From the IMG/VR virus record IMGVR_UViG_3300042691_004430, positions 1 to 58,595 of that record: a stretch of 58,595 nucleotides of DNA, one strand, 5' to 3'. Shown in pieces: positions 31,476 through 39,874 of this stretch (positions are counted from its first letter, which is position 1; each line of letters opens with the position of its first letter). The translations under genes were made by a program, and so were the position numbers. The stretch is from a virus. The notes below the pieces were generated by a model. That model did not search any database. It was not told the origin of the DNA and saw nothing but the letters and a program-made list of their open reading frames with translations.

Positions 31476-31880
31476 TTATCTGTTAATAAAATTTTCTGGG
31501 CGTATATCCACGCCTGCACCGTTTTCGTACTCTTTACCAAATATTACATCGTTGGGCTTTTCTTTGCTCCAACCAACAATACTAGTAGTTTCGATCATTC
31601 TTAGTTCTTTGCTACCAGTGCCGTCATCTACGTCAAACGCTCTAGTCCAACGTCCGTGTTCAACTAGAACCCAATCTCCAACTTGATAATCTTCGTTGTT
31701 TTCAGGCCCTTTAGCATGAACTCGACCCCAGCGTGGGTAAATTCCACGTGTAGTGCCGTCATCATCTTTGATAATCAATCCGCTCTTGGTTTTTTGTTCT
31801 CCAAAAAACATATCAGTTACAATAACATGATCCTTAATAGGAGTCAATTTACCTTTAATTGTATTGATATTTAAAACCAT
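31476..31880 (-). CDS. GroES-like cochaperonin (T4 gp31-type role)
   Basis: A 134-residue protein. LTPIKDHVIVTDMFFGEQ, TKSGLIIKDDDGT and HAKGPENNEDYQVGDWVLVE follow the GroES barrel order, with the mobile loop in the KTKSGLI region. AAGGAT lies just before the ATG. T4 gp31 replaces GroES so that the large capsid protein can be folded by GroEL; the same is likely here. Together with DnaJ-like and Clp proteins it forms a chaperone set. Confidence 0.75.
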   Translation of the reverse strand: MVLNINTIKGKLTPIKDHVIVTDMFFGEQKTKSGLIIKDDDGTTRGIYPRWGRVHAKGPENNEDYQVGDWVLVEHGRWTRAFDVDDGTGSKELRMIETTSIVGWSKEKPNDVIFGKEYENGAGVDIRPENFINR

Positions 31881-31883
31881 AAG

Positions 31884-32249
31884 TTATCCTTTTCGTGTTG
31901 TGGTTTTATTAGCAGTAGGAAGTTCTTTTTTAACAAAATTGCCATCAGTGTCTTCCTCCCAATCGGCTACTTCCGCCGCAGTTGTACCGGTAATATCTTC
32001 GTTTACTTTTTCATCTTGTCTCTTGACATTTTCTTCTTTGACGCCAGTAGACTTAGCATAATAATCTCGAAGAATATCTTCTTTTTTTCTAATTATTTTA
32101 CCGCCAGGTCCTAACTCGTCTCCGCGAGCATTAACTCTAGCATTTCCTACTGCTGGAGTTAGTTCGTTTCTACTAATCAAGAGATCAAGATCAACGTTTT
32201 TACCGTTGGCCGTTCTATAAATTTTACGACCTTGTTGTTTCATTGTCAT
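31884..32249 (-). CDS. Conserved marine phage protein of unknown role
   Basis: A 121-residue hydrophilic protein with YRTANGKNVDLDLLISRNEL and NARVNARGDELGPGGKIIRK near the middle. I recall this pattern from cyanophage proteins of unknown function. The C-terminal third is acidic and probably disordered (KVNEDITGTTAAEVADWEED). AAGGAG lies before the ATG. It follows the radical SAM gene by 23 bases. Confidence 0.6.
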   Translation of the reverse strand: MTMKQQGRKIYRTANGKNVDLDLLISRNELTPAVGNARVNARGDELGPGGKIIRKKEDILRDYYAKSTGVKEENVKRQDEKVNEDITGTTAAEVADWEEDTDGNFVKKELPTANKTTTRKG

Positions 32250-32272
32250 GATAATCTCCTTACTTTATAACA

Positions 32273-34168
32273 TTACTTATGATCATTGTCAACCGATAGA
32301 TTTCCATCTGATACAGTGCAACGCCAATAACTTGCTTTACGGTTCCAATGATATGCCTTATGATAAAAGGTTCTGTTATCAACAGGTTCTTTGTCCGCAT
32401 GATCAATAACTAAATCATTGGAACGTATTCCTAGCATACTTTCTGTTAAGTCTGCGTCTATATCATTGAGAATTATTGGATACTGCGCTGTATTGTTTTT
32501 GCACATTAGTATGTTTAAGAATACAGATGGAAGTGCTGGTAACGATGGGTAATACTGCCGCATAAAAGCAACAAGATCATCAACTAACTTACGTGTGTTC
32601 TTGTGTAACACAACACTGGAAGCACCTTTGTATTCCCAATAGATATCGTCTTCACCTAAAACCTTGCGACCCCAAAAACCTTGACTTTCGAATGTGTTTT
32701 TTAAATGAGAAAGTGTTTCTTGATATTCACTATGTAAAATAGTATCGGGATTCTGCTTAATAAACTCCAATATATTTTCAAATACATCAGTTTCTTTGCA
32801 GCCAGTTTCTTTACAGATGTATTTTGTTAGATAATGTCCCCAACCATAATAATACATTAGGATAGAGATCCAACTAAACATATGCCCAGCAAGCATGGTT
32901 TCATAATCTACAGTTCTTGTGCTGCAAACAGCGTCAGTGTATTCAACAATATAGTCTTTTAAGTCCTTGGTACTTAGATAATATGTATCAAGAGGAACAG
33001 TTTTAGTTTTTATGCCCCAGCGTTGTTGATATTTAGGATCTCCCATTGTGGCATTATTGGTAATAACCAGTGGATGTATCATTAAGAAACTATCCTGCCC
33101 TAGGTCGATTAACTTTTGTATGCCTGTTTTAAGAGATTCGTAAGTTTCTTCAGGCATTGGCCATATAAGTTCGCTGTACGTTGGAATGTTTTCTTCTTTA
33201 TAACGTTCTAAGTAATGCTTTACTTCGTTTTCTTTTATATTAAAACGTTCACTGGCTTCAAGAGTAGGGTCGTTAAAACTTTGCATAGCAAACGTAACAC
33301 CTTTGAATATGTCAACGCCGTTTGCTTTATTCATCATTGCTATTTCAAAGTTGCGATCGACATTGTTTTTAGCCCAAGTAGCATCCCACCAACGTGGATA
33401 ACCGTACTTCTTTTTAGTGTCAATAACATATTGTGTTATTTCAACGTCTCTTTCTAGTAATCCCCAATTGCTATCGCATACACTGACATATTCTATTCTA
33501 TTGCGACCCATCCAGTCAATTTCTGCTTTGACACGATTTATATCAAACAGTGTTAGTTTATTCCAGTAACCGTCGCCGATATCACAGAACGCACAATGAT
33601 AAGGACAGCCTCTTAGTGTTTCAAATGTGACTTGCCACATAGTATCTTCAGGATAATTGGCCATAATAGGTTCATAAAACCCTTCTAGTATAGGACTTGG
33701 TATGTCTGATATATCTAGAACTCTAGCAGCCATTTTTGGCATGTGAGTGCGAGTTTGCACATGAGGAATGTCGTTGTAGTTGTCCTCTCTTGCTAATATT
33801 TCTTTAAAGGCACGTTCTCCTTCTCCGTGAACTGCTAGATCAAACATAGGATATCGGTCAAAAAACTCAGGATCACGTTTGTGAATTTGTGGTCCGCCTA
33901 CAACAATCTTACAATTGGGCCATAATTTTTTAATTTCACGTGCCAGTGTTTGATTATATTCCCAATTCCATACGTAACTACTCATAGCAACCATCGAAGG
34001 ATTGTCCATAGTTTTTACATAATCAGTAGGAGGTATTTTTTCAATAAGTGTGTCTTTGAGATTCCAGTTTTCATTGCGAGCGTATAGCCATTGATAAGCA
34101 ATTGCCAATGGTAAAAACTTATTAGGTCCGTAAGCATCAACAACTTGTACTAGATAAATGTTTTTCAT
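32273..34168 (-). CDS. B12-binding radical SAM enzyme
   Basis: A 631-residue class B radical SAM methyltransferase-type protein. The N-terminal cobalamin-binding-like domain runs through CKIVVGGPQIHKRDPEFFD and LAVHGEGERAFKEIL. The radical SAM core begins with TLRGCPYHCAFCDIGDGYW, the CxxxCxxC motif for the 4Fe-4S cluster, near 188-200. A large C-terminal region of about 250 residues is unassigned. The family often methylates unactivated carbon or rearranges substrates; the substrate here is unknown. The gene is coupled by a 4-base overlap to a DnaE-like fragment gene. Confidence 0.85.
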   Translation of the reverse strand: MKNIYLVQVVDAYGPNKFLPLAIAYQWLYARNENWNLKDTLIEKIPPTDYVKTMDNPSMVAMSSYVWNWEYNQTLAREIKKLWPNCKIVVGGPQIHKRDPEFFDRYPMFDLAVHGEGERAFKEILAREDNYNDIPHVQTRTHMPKMAARVLDISDIPSPILEGFYEPIMANYPEDTMWQVTFETLRGCPYHCAFCDIGDGYWNKLTLFDINRVKAEIDWMGRNRIEYVSVCDSNWGLLERDVEITQYVIDTKKKYGYPRWWDATWAKNNVDRNFEIAMMNKANGVDIFKGVTFAMQSFNDPTLEASERFNIKENEVKHYLERYKEENIPTYSELIWPMPEETYESLKTGIQKLIDLGQDSFLMIHPLVITNNATMGDPKYQQRWGIKTKTVPLDTYYLSTKDLKDYIVEYTDAVCSTRTVDYETMLAGHMFSWISILMYYYGWGHYLTKYICKETGCKETDVFENILEFIKQNPDTILHSEYQETLSHLKNTFESQGFWGRKVLGEDDIYWEYKGASSVVLHKNTRKLVDDLVAFMRQYYPSLPALPSVFLNILMCKNNTAQYPIILNDIDADLTESMLGIRSNDLVIDHADKEPVDNRTFYHKAYHWNRKASYWRCTVSDGNLSVDNDHK

Positions 34169-34686
34169 CTTAAGAATTCACGCCAATCTAACTCGTACTT
34201 TATCGAATCAATCTTATGTATACCAATAAGATAAAGAACGTAAGAAGCAACACTACTACCACGACCGACTCCCCAAACAATATTGTTTTCTCGCATAAAA
34301 TCCACAAGATAGATCATGTACCTAAGTAGATTTTCTAAATCACGATCTAAGTAGGCAGATAATTCTTCTGCCATACGCTGAACTTGTACGTGATTGTCGC
34401 AGCGTTTATAAAGATATTCTAGTACGTCTATATCTTTATAGTTATCTGGCATATACCAGTCTTTTTGACAAAGATTGTCAAATTCAGATTTATTCACGTC
34501 TAACGGTACATAGGCAGTTAACGTTGGCAACCCTAGTTCTTCCGATGCTTGATTAAATTTTTCTACATCGTCACTGGGATCGCAAAGTACAACATGACAC
34601 ATGTCCTGTCGACCCGAATATATCATATCAATTAAGTCGCGATTACTGAATCGCGGAATACCGAGATTGTCTGTTTTCAAAAGCAT
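34165..34686 (-). CDS. DnaE-like fragment protein (PolIII alpha-derived)
   Basis: A 173-residue protein whose C-terminal half, NIVWGVGRGSSVASYVLYLI then GIHKIDSIKYELDWREFL, matches the GRGSAAGSLVAYLLGIT..DPIKY segment of bacterial DNA polymerase III alpha. The upstream part (YLYKRCDNHVQVQRMAEELS) also resembles DnaE. The PHP domain and the palm aspartates are absent, so it cannot polymerise on its own. Similar short proteins occur in marine T4-likes. It may be a remnant adapted to another role. Coupled to the radical SAM gene. Confidence 0.7.
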   Translation of the reverse strand: MLLKTDNLGIPRFSNRDLIDMIYSGRQDMCHVVLCDPSDDVEKFNQASEELGLPTLTAYVPLDVNKSEFDNLCQKDWYMPDNYKDIDVLEYLYKRCDNHVQVQRMAEELSAYLDRDLENLLRYMIYLVDFMRENNIVWGVGRGSSVASYVLYLIGIHKIDSIKYELDWREFLR

Positions 34687-34694
34687 ACCTTATT

Positions 34695-34925
34695 TTAGTT
34701 GATTTTGATTAAATCGTCAAGATCATCTTTGCCTTGTTCTTGCTGTTTACGTTTTGCAGCAACACGGCGTTCTTCTAAATCTAATTTATATGTATCCATC
34801 AACAAAATCATTTGTTGTCTCACGGCGTCATTGTCAGTCATAAAGTATATAGAATTCAATCTCAACAACTTTTGCTCAATCTGAGACTCAGTTAGTTTCG
34901 ATAAGTCTTCTGACATAGGGTGCAT
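34695..34925 (-). CDS. Small helical conserved phage protein, 76 aa
   Basis: A 76-residue all-helical protein: LTESQIEQKLLRLNSIYFM, then AVRQQMILLMDTYKLDLEER and a basic-acidic tail (AAKRKQQEQGKDDLDDLI). Its ATG overlaps the stop of the structural gene upstream (TAATG). Marine T4-likes carry similar small proteins near tail genes. Function unknown. Confidence 0.65.
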   Translation of the reverse strand: MHPMSEDLSKLTESQIEQKLLRLNSIYFMTDNDAVRQQMILLMDTYKLDLEERRVAAKRKQQEQGKDDLDDLIKIN

Positions 34926-35488
34926 TATGCAAACATTCCAAGATATCTTACAAATGCAGTTACGCCGCCGTCAAATGTACTAACTTCAATTAATTTTGGT
35001 TCAGTTGACGATGTTGCAGTAAGAGGGGATGGATAGCCAGTAGCATACTTAACAGTTCCGCCTTCTGATGTTAGTGTAACATTCCATACATTGTCGTCAC
35101 TGTATAAGAACAGTCTCATAACCGAATAGTTTTCTGCGGCAAAGTCAGTGAATCTTAGTGTAACATCCGATTCTACTTTTATAACATGAACGTGTCCAGT
35201 TCCCCAAGAAATATCTACGTTTGTAGTACTGCTCAATCCAGTAGCATAAGTTTCATTGGTAAGTTGTGTGGTTGCTAATAATGCTGCTTCGATGATTTGA
35301 TTTCCACCAAAGTTATTGTTTTGATCTACTCTTGCAACACCGTCCTGCAGATCACCTATTTCATTTCTTGCTGTATTTAACGCAGTCTTGATAATATTAA
35401 AATTATCACGGAACCCCTGACTATCGTTGTCAACCCCGGCTACTGGGAAGTTTTCATCTATTGTACTTGCTATAATTGTACTTGCCAT
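34925..35488 (-). CDS. Virion structural protein with fibre-type N-terminus
   Basis: A 187-residue protein starting MASTIIASTIDENFPVAG. The segment DNDSQGFRDNFNIIKTALNT is a variant of the DGTGD..R.AF.KIN.NF motif at the start of the fibre proteins next door, so it probably joins the same adapter. The rest is beta-rich (TNVDISWGTGHVHVIKVES). A CGATAAATA late element precedes it. Confidence 0.72.
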   Translation of the reverse strand: MASTIIASTIDENFPVAGVDNDSQGFRDNFNIIKTALNTARNEIGDLQDGVARVDQNNNFGGNQIIEAALLATTQLTNETYATGLSSTTNVDISWGTGHVHVIKVESDVTLRFTDFAAENYSVMRLFLYSDDNVWNVTLTSEGGTVKYATGYPSPLTATSSTEPKLIEVSTFDGGVTAFVRYLGMFA

Positions 35489-35509
35489 TTTAAATTCCTT
35501 AATTTGTAA

Positions 35510-35518
35510 TATTTATCG
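35510..35518 (-). promoter_or_regulatory. T4 late-type promoter element
   Basis: Minus-strand CGATAAATA, 22 bases upstream of the structural gene at 35488, in the gap after the large Ig-like protein. Identical to elements before the genes starting at 39844 and 41170. Confidence 0.6.
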
Positions 35519-35521
35519 TTG

Positions 35522-38500
35522 TTATACGTTAAATTGATAATTTGCGAACAATATATACTGTTCTGTGCTGTTGCTGGTTGTTGCATCTATGATATATCTG
35601 TCAACTTCAAAGTTCAGTAAACTAAAGTCAAACCCAGAATTTGTGATATTATTTTTTATAGTGCTGCTGTAACCAGGCTTTGTATATACCAACGGTAATG
35701 CTAATACATAGTCGATTTCCGATAAACTGCCATTTTGTGCAGTACGCATCCACAGTGGTAAAAAGTCTCTAGAACTTTCTCCAGTTTCTTTTATATTTGC
35801 TCTCATATTATCAATATTTGATATGTATTTTTTAACATCGTTTTGCTGTGATGATTTTATTGCGTTACTGTCTGCTGTAATAGTGTTTGTAGTTGGTTTA
35901 TATCTAAATCTCCACGGAGCACCGGCATCTCCCGAAGGCTGAACAATAGTAGCATTGAACACAATATTTGTACCATCTCTTGTTAGAACTCTCAGTGCGC
36001 CGTTTGCGTTGTAAATAACTTCACTGCCGTCTCTTACAATAATAATCAAGTCCTCAGACACAAGTGGTATTGCAATTCCACCGTCTCTACCGCCAAGGTC
36101 TATAGTAATAGAACCATCACGTCCGCCAAATATGTCGTCTAATGGTTCGTACTTAACACTGTCTACTGTAATTTTTCCAGATCTATTTACAGTTTGGAAG
36201 AATTGTTTTGCTTTTCCAGACCTCGGTTTAGCCGGGTCTATTAGATCAACATATACAACTTCGTAGATTACTTCGTTGCTGCCTGGGTTTTTAGCAACCG
36301 CAGTTTTCAATTCTCCAAACAAGAAACGTTTCTTTTTGTGATTTTTTGCTGTTGCACTAACAAAAGTTGCAATATCGTTTGTTTCAATTCCTGCATATAT
36401 CAACGCACGTAATTTTTTCTGTATACCAAAATTAGAATCGCTGGGTCTGTAAACACTTCTAGGATCGAAAATCCGTGAGTCATTGATAAATTCGTCAAAA
36501 GATTGTTTTTGAGCAGGTATCAAAAATGGCTGAACAAAAATATTACTGTAAGTAAGATTGTCTTTGTCGTTTATTGATAGAGTAAATGTTCTAGAAACAG
36601 CACTAAATCCAAATCGATCTCTTGCCAATACTGTAAATGTATAGTCTCTGTCCAGTGAAGTAGTACTGCCGTCAAAAGTAGTAGTGCCGCCATCAAAGAA
36701 AGTAAGTCCAGGGTTTTCTACTGTGCCCGATATCGGAACTTTACCTACAATTTCTCCATCTAGTTTCAGTGTTAATCCTGGTGGCAATCTGCCTGAAACT
36801 AGATTATATTTCATATTTGCATCAGGGACTGTACTTTCTGCTTGAACAGACAGTGTGCTAATTCTGTTGGCCGGTAAAACACCAAGATTGCTGTCAGTGA
36901 TCCATGTAATTGTACTGTCAATTTCTCCAAGCAGTTTCAGTGTAAATGTTTTGCTTTTTGATGCAGTATCGACTTCTGCACGTGGAAACGATTTACTAAA
37001 TCCAGCACCAACATAGGTAGCCAAACTCAATTGTCTGCCAACGTCAAATGTTCTAGTCAGTGGTTGATCTAATAGTATTCTATCATTTAATCCAATTTGT
37101 GTTAGAACAATGGCAGTGCTATCGGAAGTATGAAATAGGCTATTAATGTAACTGGTATTTCTATTTTGTGCAGTTGCAGGAATAACCAATCTTATTTCAG
37201 TAATATTAGATCCGCCTGTTATAGTAACATAAGCAGGATTACCGTTGGAAGTTAACAGTTCATTTAATTTATTTGCAATTGTAGTAGTAACTGGTCCGGT
37301 TACACCTTCGTTAAGTTCGATATATGATGTAAGACTGTTGGTTGAAATTTTCCATTCAACATAAGGATAGATACTTCCGATTCTATAAACTTCGGAATCA
37401 CTGAACTTTAAATTCTTTCCAGAGTAAAATAATTTATCCGACTCGCTGAGTGTAGTAACAAAGAAATAGTCTGTTCCTGTTGCAGTTTTTGTAACATTTA
37501 GTGGTGTTGCTGCTGGAGTAGGCTGCAATGTTTCAGTAAGAGTAATTGTGTCATACAATACGTTACTACCGTCAACACTTTCTACAGTATACGATCTTTG
37601 TTCTATAGCAATTTCTTTGCCCACCAACGACTGCAAATCGTCTAAGCCATCGACGAGAGTTCTTGGTAGTTTTGCAACTCGGAATGTGCTTGTTCCAGAA
37701 AAGGCATCTTCGTAAAAACTAGCAAATACAGTAACCACACCTTGTTCTGCATTAAATCGTGTAGCAGTAATAGTAAACTTATATTCTTTGGTAATTGCTG
37801 GTTGGTATGGAACAATACCGGCAATTTCTCCAGTTTCGGAATCTAGAGTCATACCTGGCGGCAGTTCGCTCTTAGAATTGTCGTCGTTAATAGTTTCTAA
37901 AAAGTAAAGTATATCGCCTTCGACGTTTGTAGGATCTAATACGTCAAGGTATACTGTTATAAAATTGTTTGCTCTTCTAACACCCAGATCTGCTGGTGTT
38001 AACCATACCGGAGTTCTAAAGTATGTAATGTCGGCTGTAAATACTCCATCGGCAGCCTTCATAATTGTGTTGTCTGCTCTTGTAAAGTCGTCGCCTACAA
38101 CATAAATTTCAAATCGACGTTTTGCAAATGACACATTATCTGCAACTGTTACATAAAACTCGTATACTCTGTTTAATTTTTTAGGTGCTCTTGTAGGTAT
38201 GTTATAGTCATAGCCTTTGGTGTCATAGTAGTATGTGTCTAAACCGTTATCACTTGGAATAGTATAATCAAAAGGATACTTTCCGTATTCTACAACGTCG
38301 TACCCTGCATTTAGTGCATTTACATCTAACGCTAAAAGTGGATCAACTACGCCAACAAGTCTGCCATCTCTTGTTAACTCAATGCCAGGTGGTAATTCAC
38401 CTGCGCCGTCGGCAACAAAAAATTCTAAGTTGTCGCCTGCTGGTAAGTCTGTATCAGTAGCAAGAAGTTGAAAATCAATAAAACTGCTGTCTAAAATAAA

Positions 38501-39100
38501 CAGTACGTTATTTGGACCAACTGGTAGTCTGCCCTCAGGAGTTAACCACTGTGGATTATCCGGACCTTTGGTAACAATAGTAAATGTTCTATCTAATTCG
38601 CTTGATGACGTTTTTGCTCTAATTACAAAAGTACTTTGTGTAGTTCTTGCAACTTCAAATAGAGTACCTACAATTGAGTTATTTTCTAGTCTTAGTCCTG
38701 CAGGCAATTCCCCGCTGATCACTTCAGTTGTTATATCAGAGGTTTCTTCTAGTGGAAGTGCAATATTAACAGTTGTTCTTTCTTCAAAATTACCTAGTTC
38801 TGTATTATTTGGTACTGTCCATCTTGGATAATTTTCAACTATTAATCTAAAAGTTCTATCTAGTACTCCGGCAGGTGTTTGTGCTCTTATTACAAAAGAA
38901 AAGTTTGTGTTGTAAACAACTGTAGGAGCAGTGCCTACTATTGCATTTCTTTCTATTGCTAGACCAGTTGGCAAACTACCACTTAAAAAAAAGGTATTGA
39001 GTTCTGGCATTTGCACTACCGGCAAAGGAATGTAAACTTCAGAATTTTCTGGTAATCTTCCTAGTTCTGTATTATTTGGTACTGTCCATTGTGGTAGCAT
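35522..39100 (-). CDS. Large structural protein with repeated Ig-like (He_PIG) domains
   Basis: A 1192-residue beta-rich protein. WTVPNNTELG occurs at residue 4 and again at residue 93, and strings such as GELPAGLRLENNSIVGT, GELPPGIELTRDGRLVGVV, LPPGMTLDSETGEIAGIVP and RLPPGLTLKLDGEIVGKVP mark at least five putative Ig (He_PIG/cadherin-like) domains in the first two thirds. The last 250 residues are different (DGSEVIYNANGALRVLTRDG). It is likely a tail- or capsid-attached adhesin. The start lies nine bases after the upstream stop. Confidence 0.75.
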   Translation of the reverse strand: MLPQWTVPNNTELGRLPENSEVYIPLPVVQMPELNTFFLSGSLPTGLAIERNAIVGTAPTVVYNTNFSFVIRAQTPAGVLDRTFRLIVENYPRWTVPNNTELGNFEERTTVNIALPLEETSDITTEVISGELPAGLRLENNSIVGTLFEVARTTQSTFVIRAKTSSSELDRTFTIVTKGPDNPQWLTPEGRLPVGPNNVLFILDSSFIDFQLLATDTDLPAGDNLEFFVADGAGELPPGIELTRDGRLVGVVDPLLALDVNALNAGYDVVEYGKYPFDYTIPSDNGLDTYYYDTKGYDYNIPTRAPKKLNRVYEFYVTVADNVSFAKRRFEIYVVGDDFTRADNTIMKAADGVFTADITYFRTPVWLTPADLGVRRANNFITVYLDVLDPTNVEGDILYFLETINDDNSKSELPPGMTLDSETGEIAGIVPYQPAITKEYKFTITATRFNAEQGVVTVFASFYEDAFSGTSTFRVAKLPRTLVDGLDDLQSLVGKEIAIEQRSYTVESVDGSNVLYDTITLTETLQPTPAATPLNVTKTATGTDYFFVTTLSESDKLFYSGKNLKFSDSEVYRIGSIYPYVEWKISTNSLTSYIELNEGVTGPVTTTIANKLNELLTSNGNPAYVTITGGSNITEIRLVIPATAQNRNTSYINSLFHTSDSTAIVLTQIGLNDRILLDQPLTRTFDVGRQLSLATYVGAGFSKSFPRAEVDTASKSKTFTLKLLGEIDSTITWITDSNLGVLPANRISTLSVQAESTVPDANMKYNLVSGRLPPGLTLKLDGEIVGKVPISGTVENPGLTFFDGGTTTFDGSTTSLDRDYTFTVLARDRFGFSAVSRTFTLSINDKDNLTYSNIFVQPFLIPAQKQSFDEFINDSRIFDPRSVYRPSDSNFGIQKKLRALIYAGIETNDIATFVSATAKNHKKKRFLFGELKTAVAKNPGSNEVIYEVVYVDLIDPAKPRSGKAKQFFQTVNRSGKITVDSVKYEPLDDIFGGRDGSITIDLGGRDGGIAIPLVSEDLIIIVRDGSEVIYNANGALRVLTRDGTNIVFNATIVQPSGDAGAPWRFRYKPTTNTITADSNAIKSSQQNDVKKYISNIDNMRANIKETGESSRDFLPLWMRTAQNGSLSEIDYVLALPLVYTKPGYSSTIKNNITNSGFDFSLLNFEVDRYIIDATTSNSTEQYILFANYQFNV

Positions 39101-39109
39101 TTTTAGTCC

Positions 39110-39844
39110 TTATACAACTGTACCTAGATCAACTGTTCCTGCTGTAGGTGAAACAAATGATCCAAAATCTACTCCAACTTGGTTGATTACCCAACTTAAA
39201 ATACTGTTGCTAGTAATACTTGAAAATTCTCCAAAATCAAAACTCTCAATATAACGTCCTATAGAGTCGTAGTAATTTACTGTTTCGCTTCCTGTTTCTG
39301 AACTTTGTATATCAGTCAGTGTCACTTTTGTTGCAACGACACTAGGTGTTACAATACTTTGTGTAGCAATATAATTAACATTTGTAATTTGTTTATTATT
39401 AGCATTAAGGTTTCCACCAAGTACTGGTGTTGTTTCATTAACCAAGGCACCGTTGATTGTAATAGTTTTATTATTTTCGTTAATTCCTACAACAATTCCG
39501 CTGGCACCAAAGATATTGTAGTTTAAGCCAGGACCTGCAATCAAACTTCCAGCATCGCCTGTGATAATAAAGTTACCAGTAGGGGATATGGTATCAATAA
39601 CAATAGTATTGTCAAGTTCTTGTAATGTTACACTGTTTCCAGCAACTAAACGTCTAAAATTTAAAACGTTGTCAACTGTGTTAGCGTACACTCTAGCACC
39701 AGCAGAACCTAAGTTTGCTGCACTTTGAAATGCAATCAGTTCAATCTCTTGAAAGTTTTGATTTATCTTGATAAAGGCTTCTCGAAGATCATCACCTGTT
39801 CCGTCGTTAGCCGAGTTGCCCACATTGATATTTTGAATAGCCAT
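39110..39844 (-). CDS. Tail fibre-like structural protein A
   Basis: A 244-residue protein starting MAIQNINVGNSANDGTGDDL, then REAFIKINQNFQEIEL. The remainder is beta-rich and Asn/Thr-rich, with LGGNLNANNKQITNVNYIAT, a G(G/N)LxxxxxxITNV fibre repeat element. A CGATAAATA element precedes the gene. Inferred: fibre or fibre-adapter protein that shares a common N-terminal mounting motif. Confidence 0.75.
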   Translation of the reverse strand: MAIQNINVGNSANDGTGDDLREAFIKINQNFQEIELIAFQSAANLGSAGARVYANTVDNVLNFRRLVAGNSVTLQELDNTIVIDTISPTGNFIITGDAGSLIAGPGLNYNIFGASGIVVGINENNKTITINGALVNETTPVLGGNLNANNKQITNVNYIATQSIVTPSVVATKVTLTDIQSSETGSETVNYYDSIGRYIESFDFGEFSSITSNSILSWVINQVGVDFGSFVSPTAGTVDLGTVV

Positions 39845-39862
39845 TTTAATCCCCGTTTTAAG

Positions 39863-39871
39863 TATTTATCG
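39863..39871 (-). promoter_or_regulatory. T4 late-type promoter element
   Basis: Minus-strand CGATAAATA, 19 bases upstream of fibre gene A. Confidence 0.6.
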
Positions 39872-39874
39872 ATA

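Noticed and set aside
32273-34168. QueE for preQ0 synthesis
   Set aside because: QueE is a short radical SAM protein of about 200-250 residues; this one has 631 residues with a cobalamin-type domain and does not match.
34165-34686. Phage-encoded second replicative polymerase
   Set aside because: Only the GRGS region of PolIII alpha is present; palm aspartates, PHP domain and most of the length are missing, so it cannot be a polymerase.
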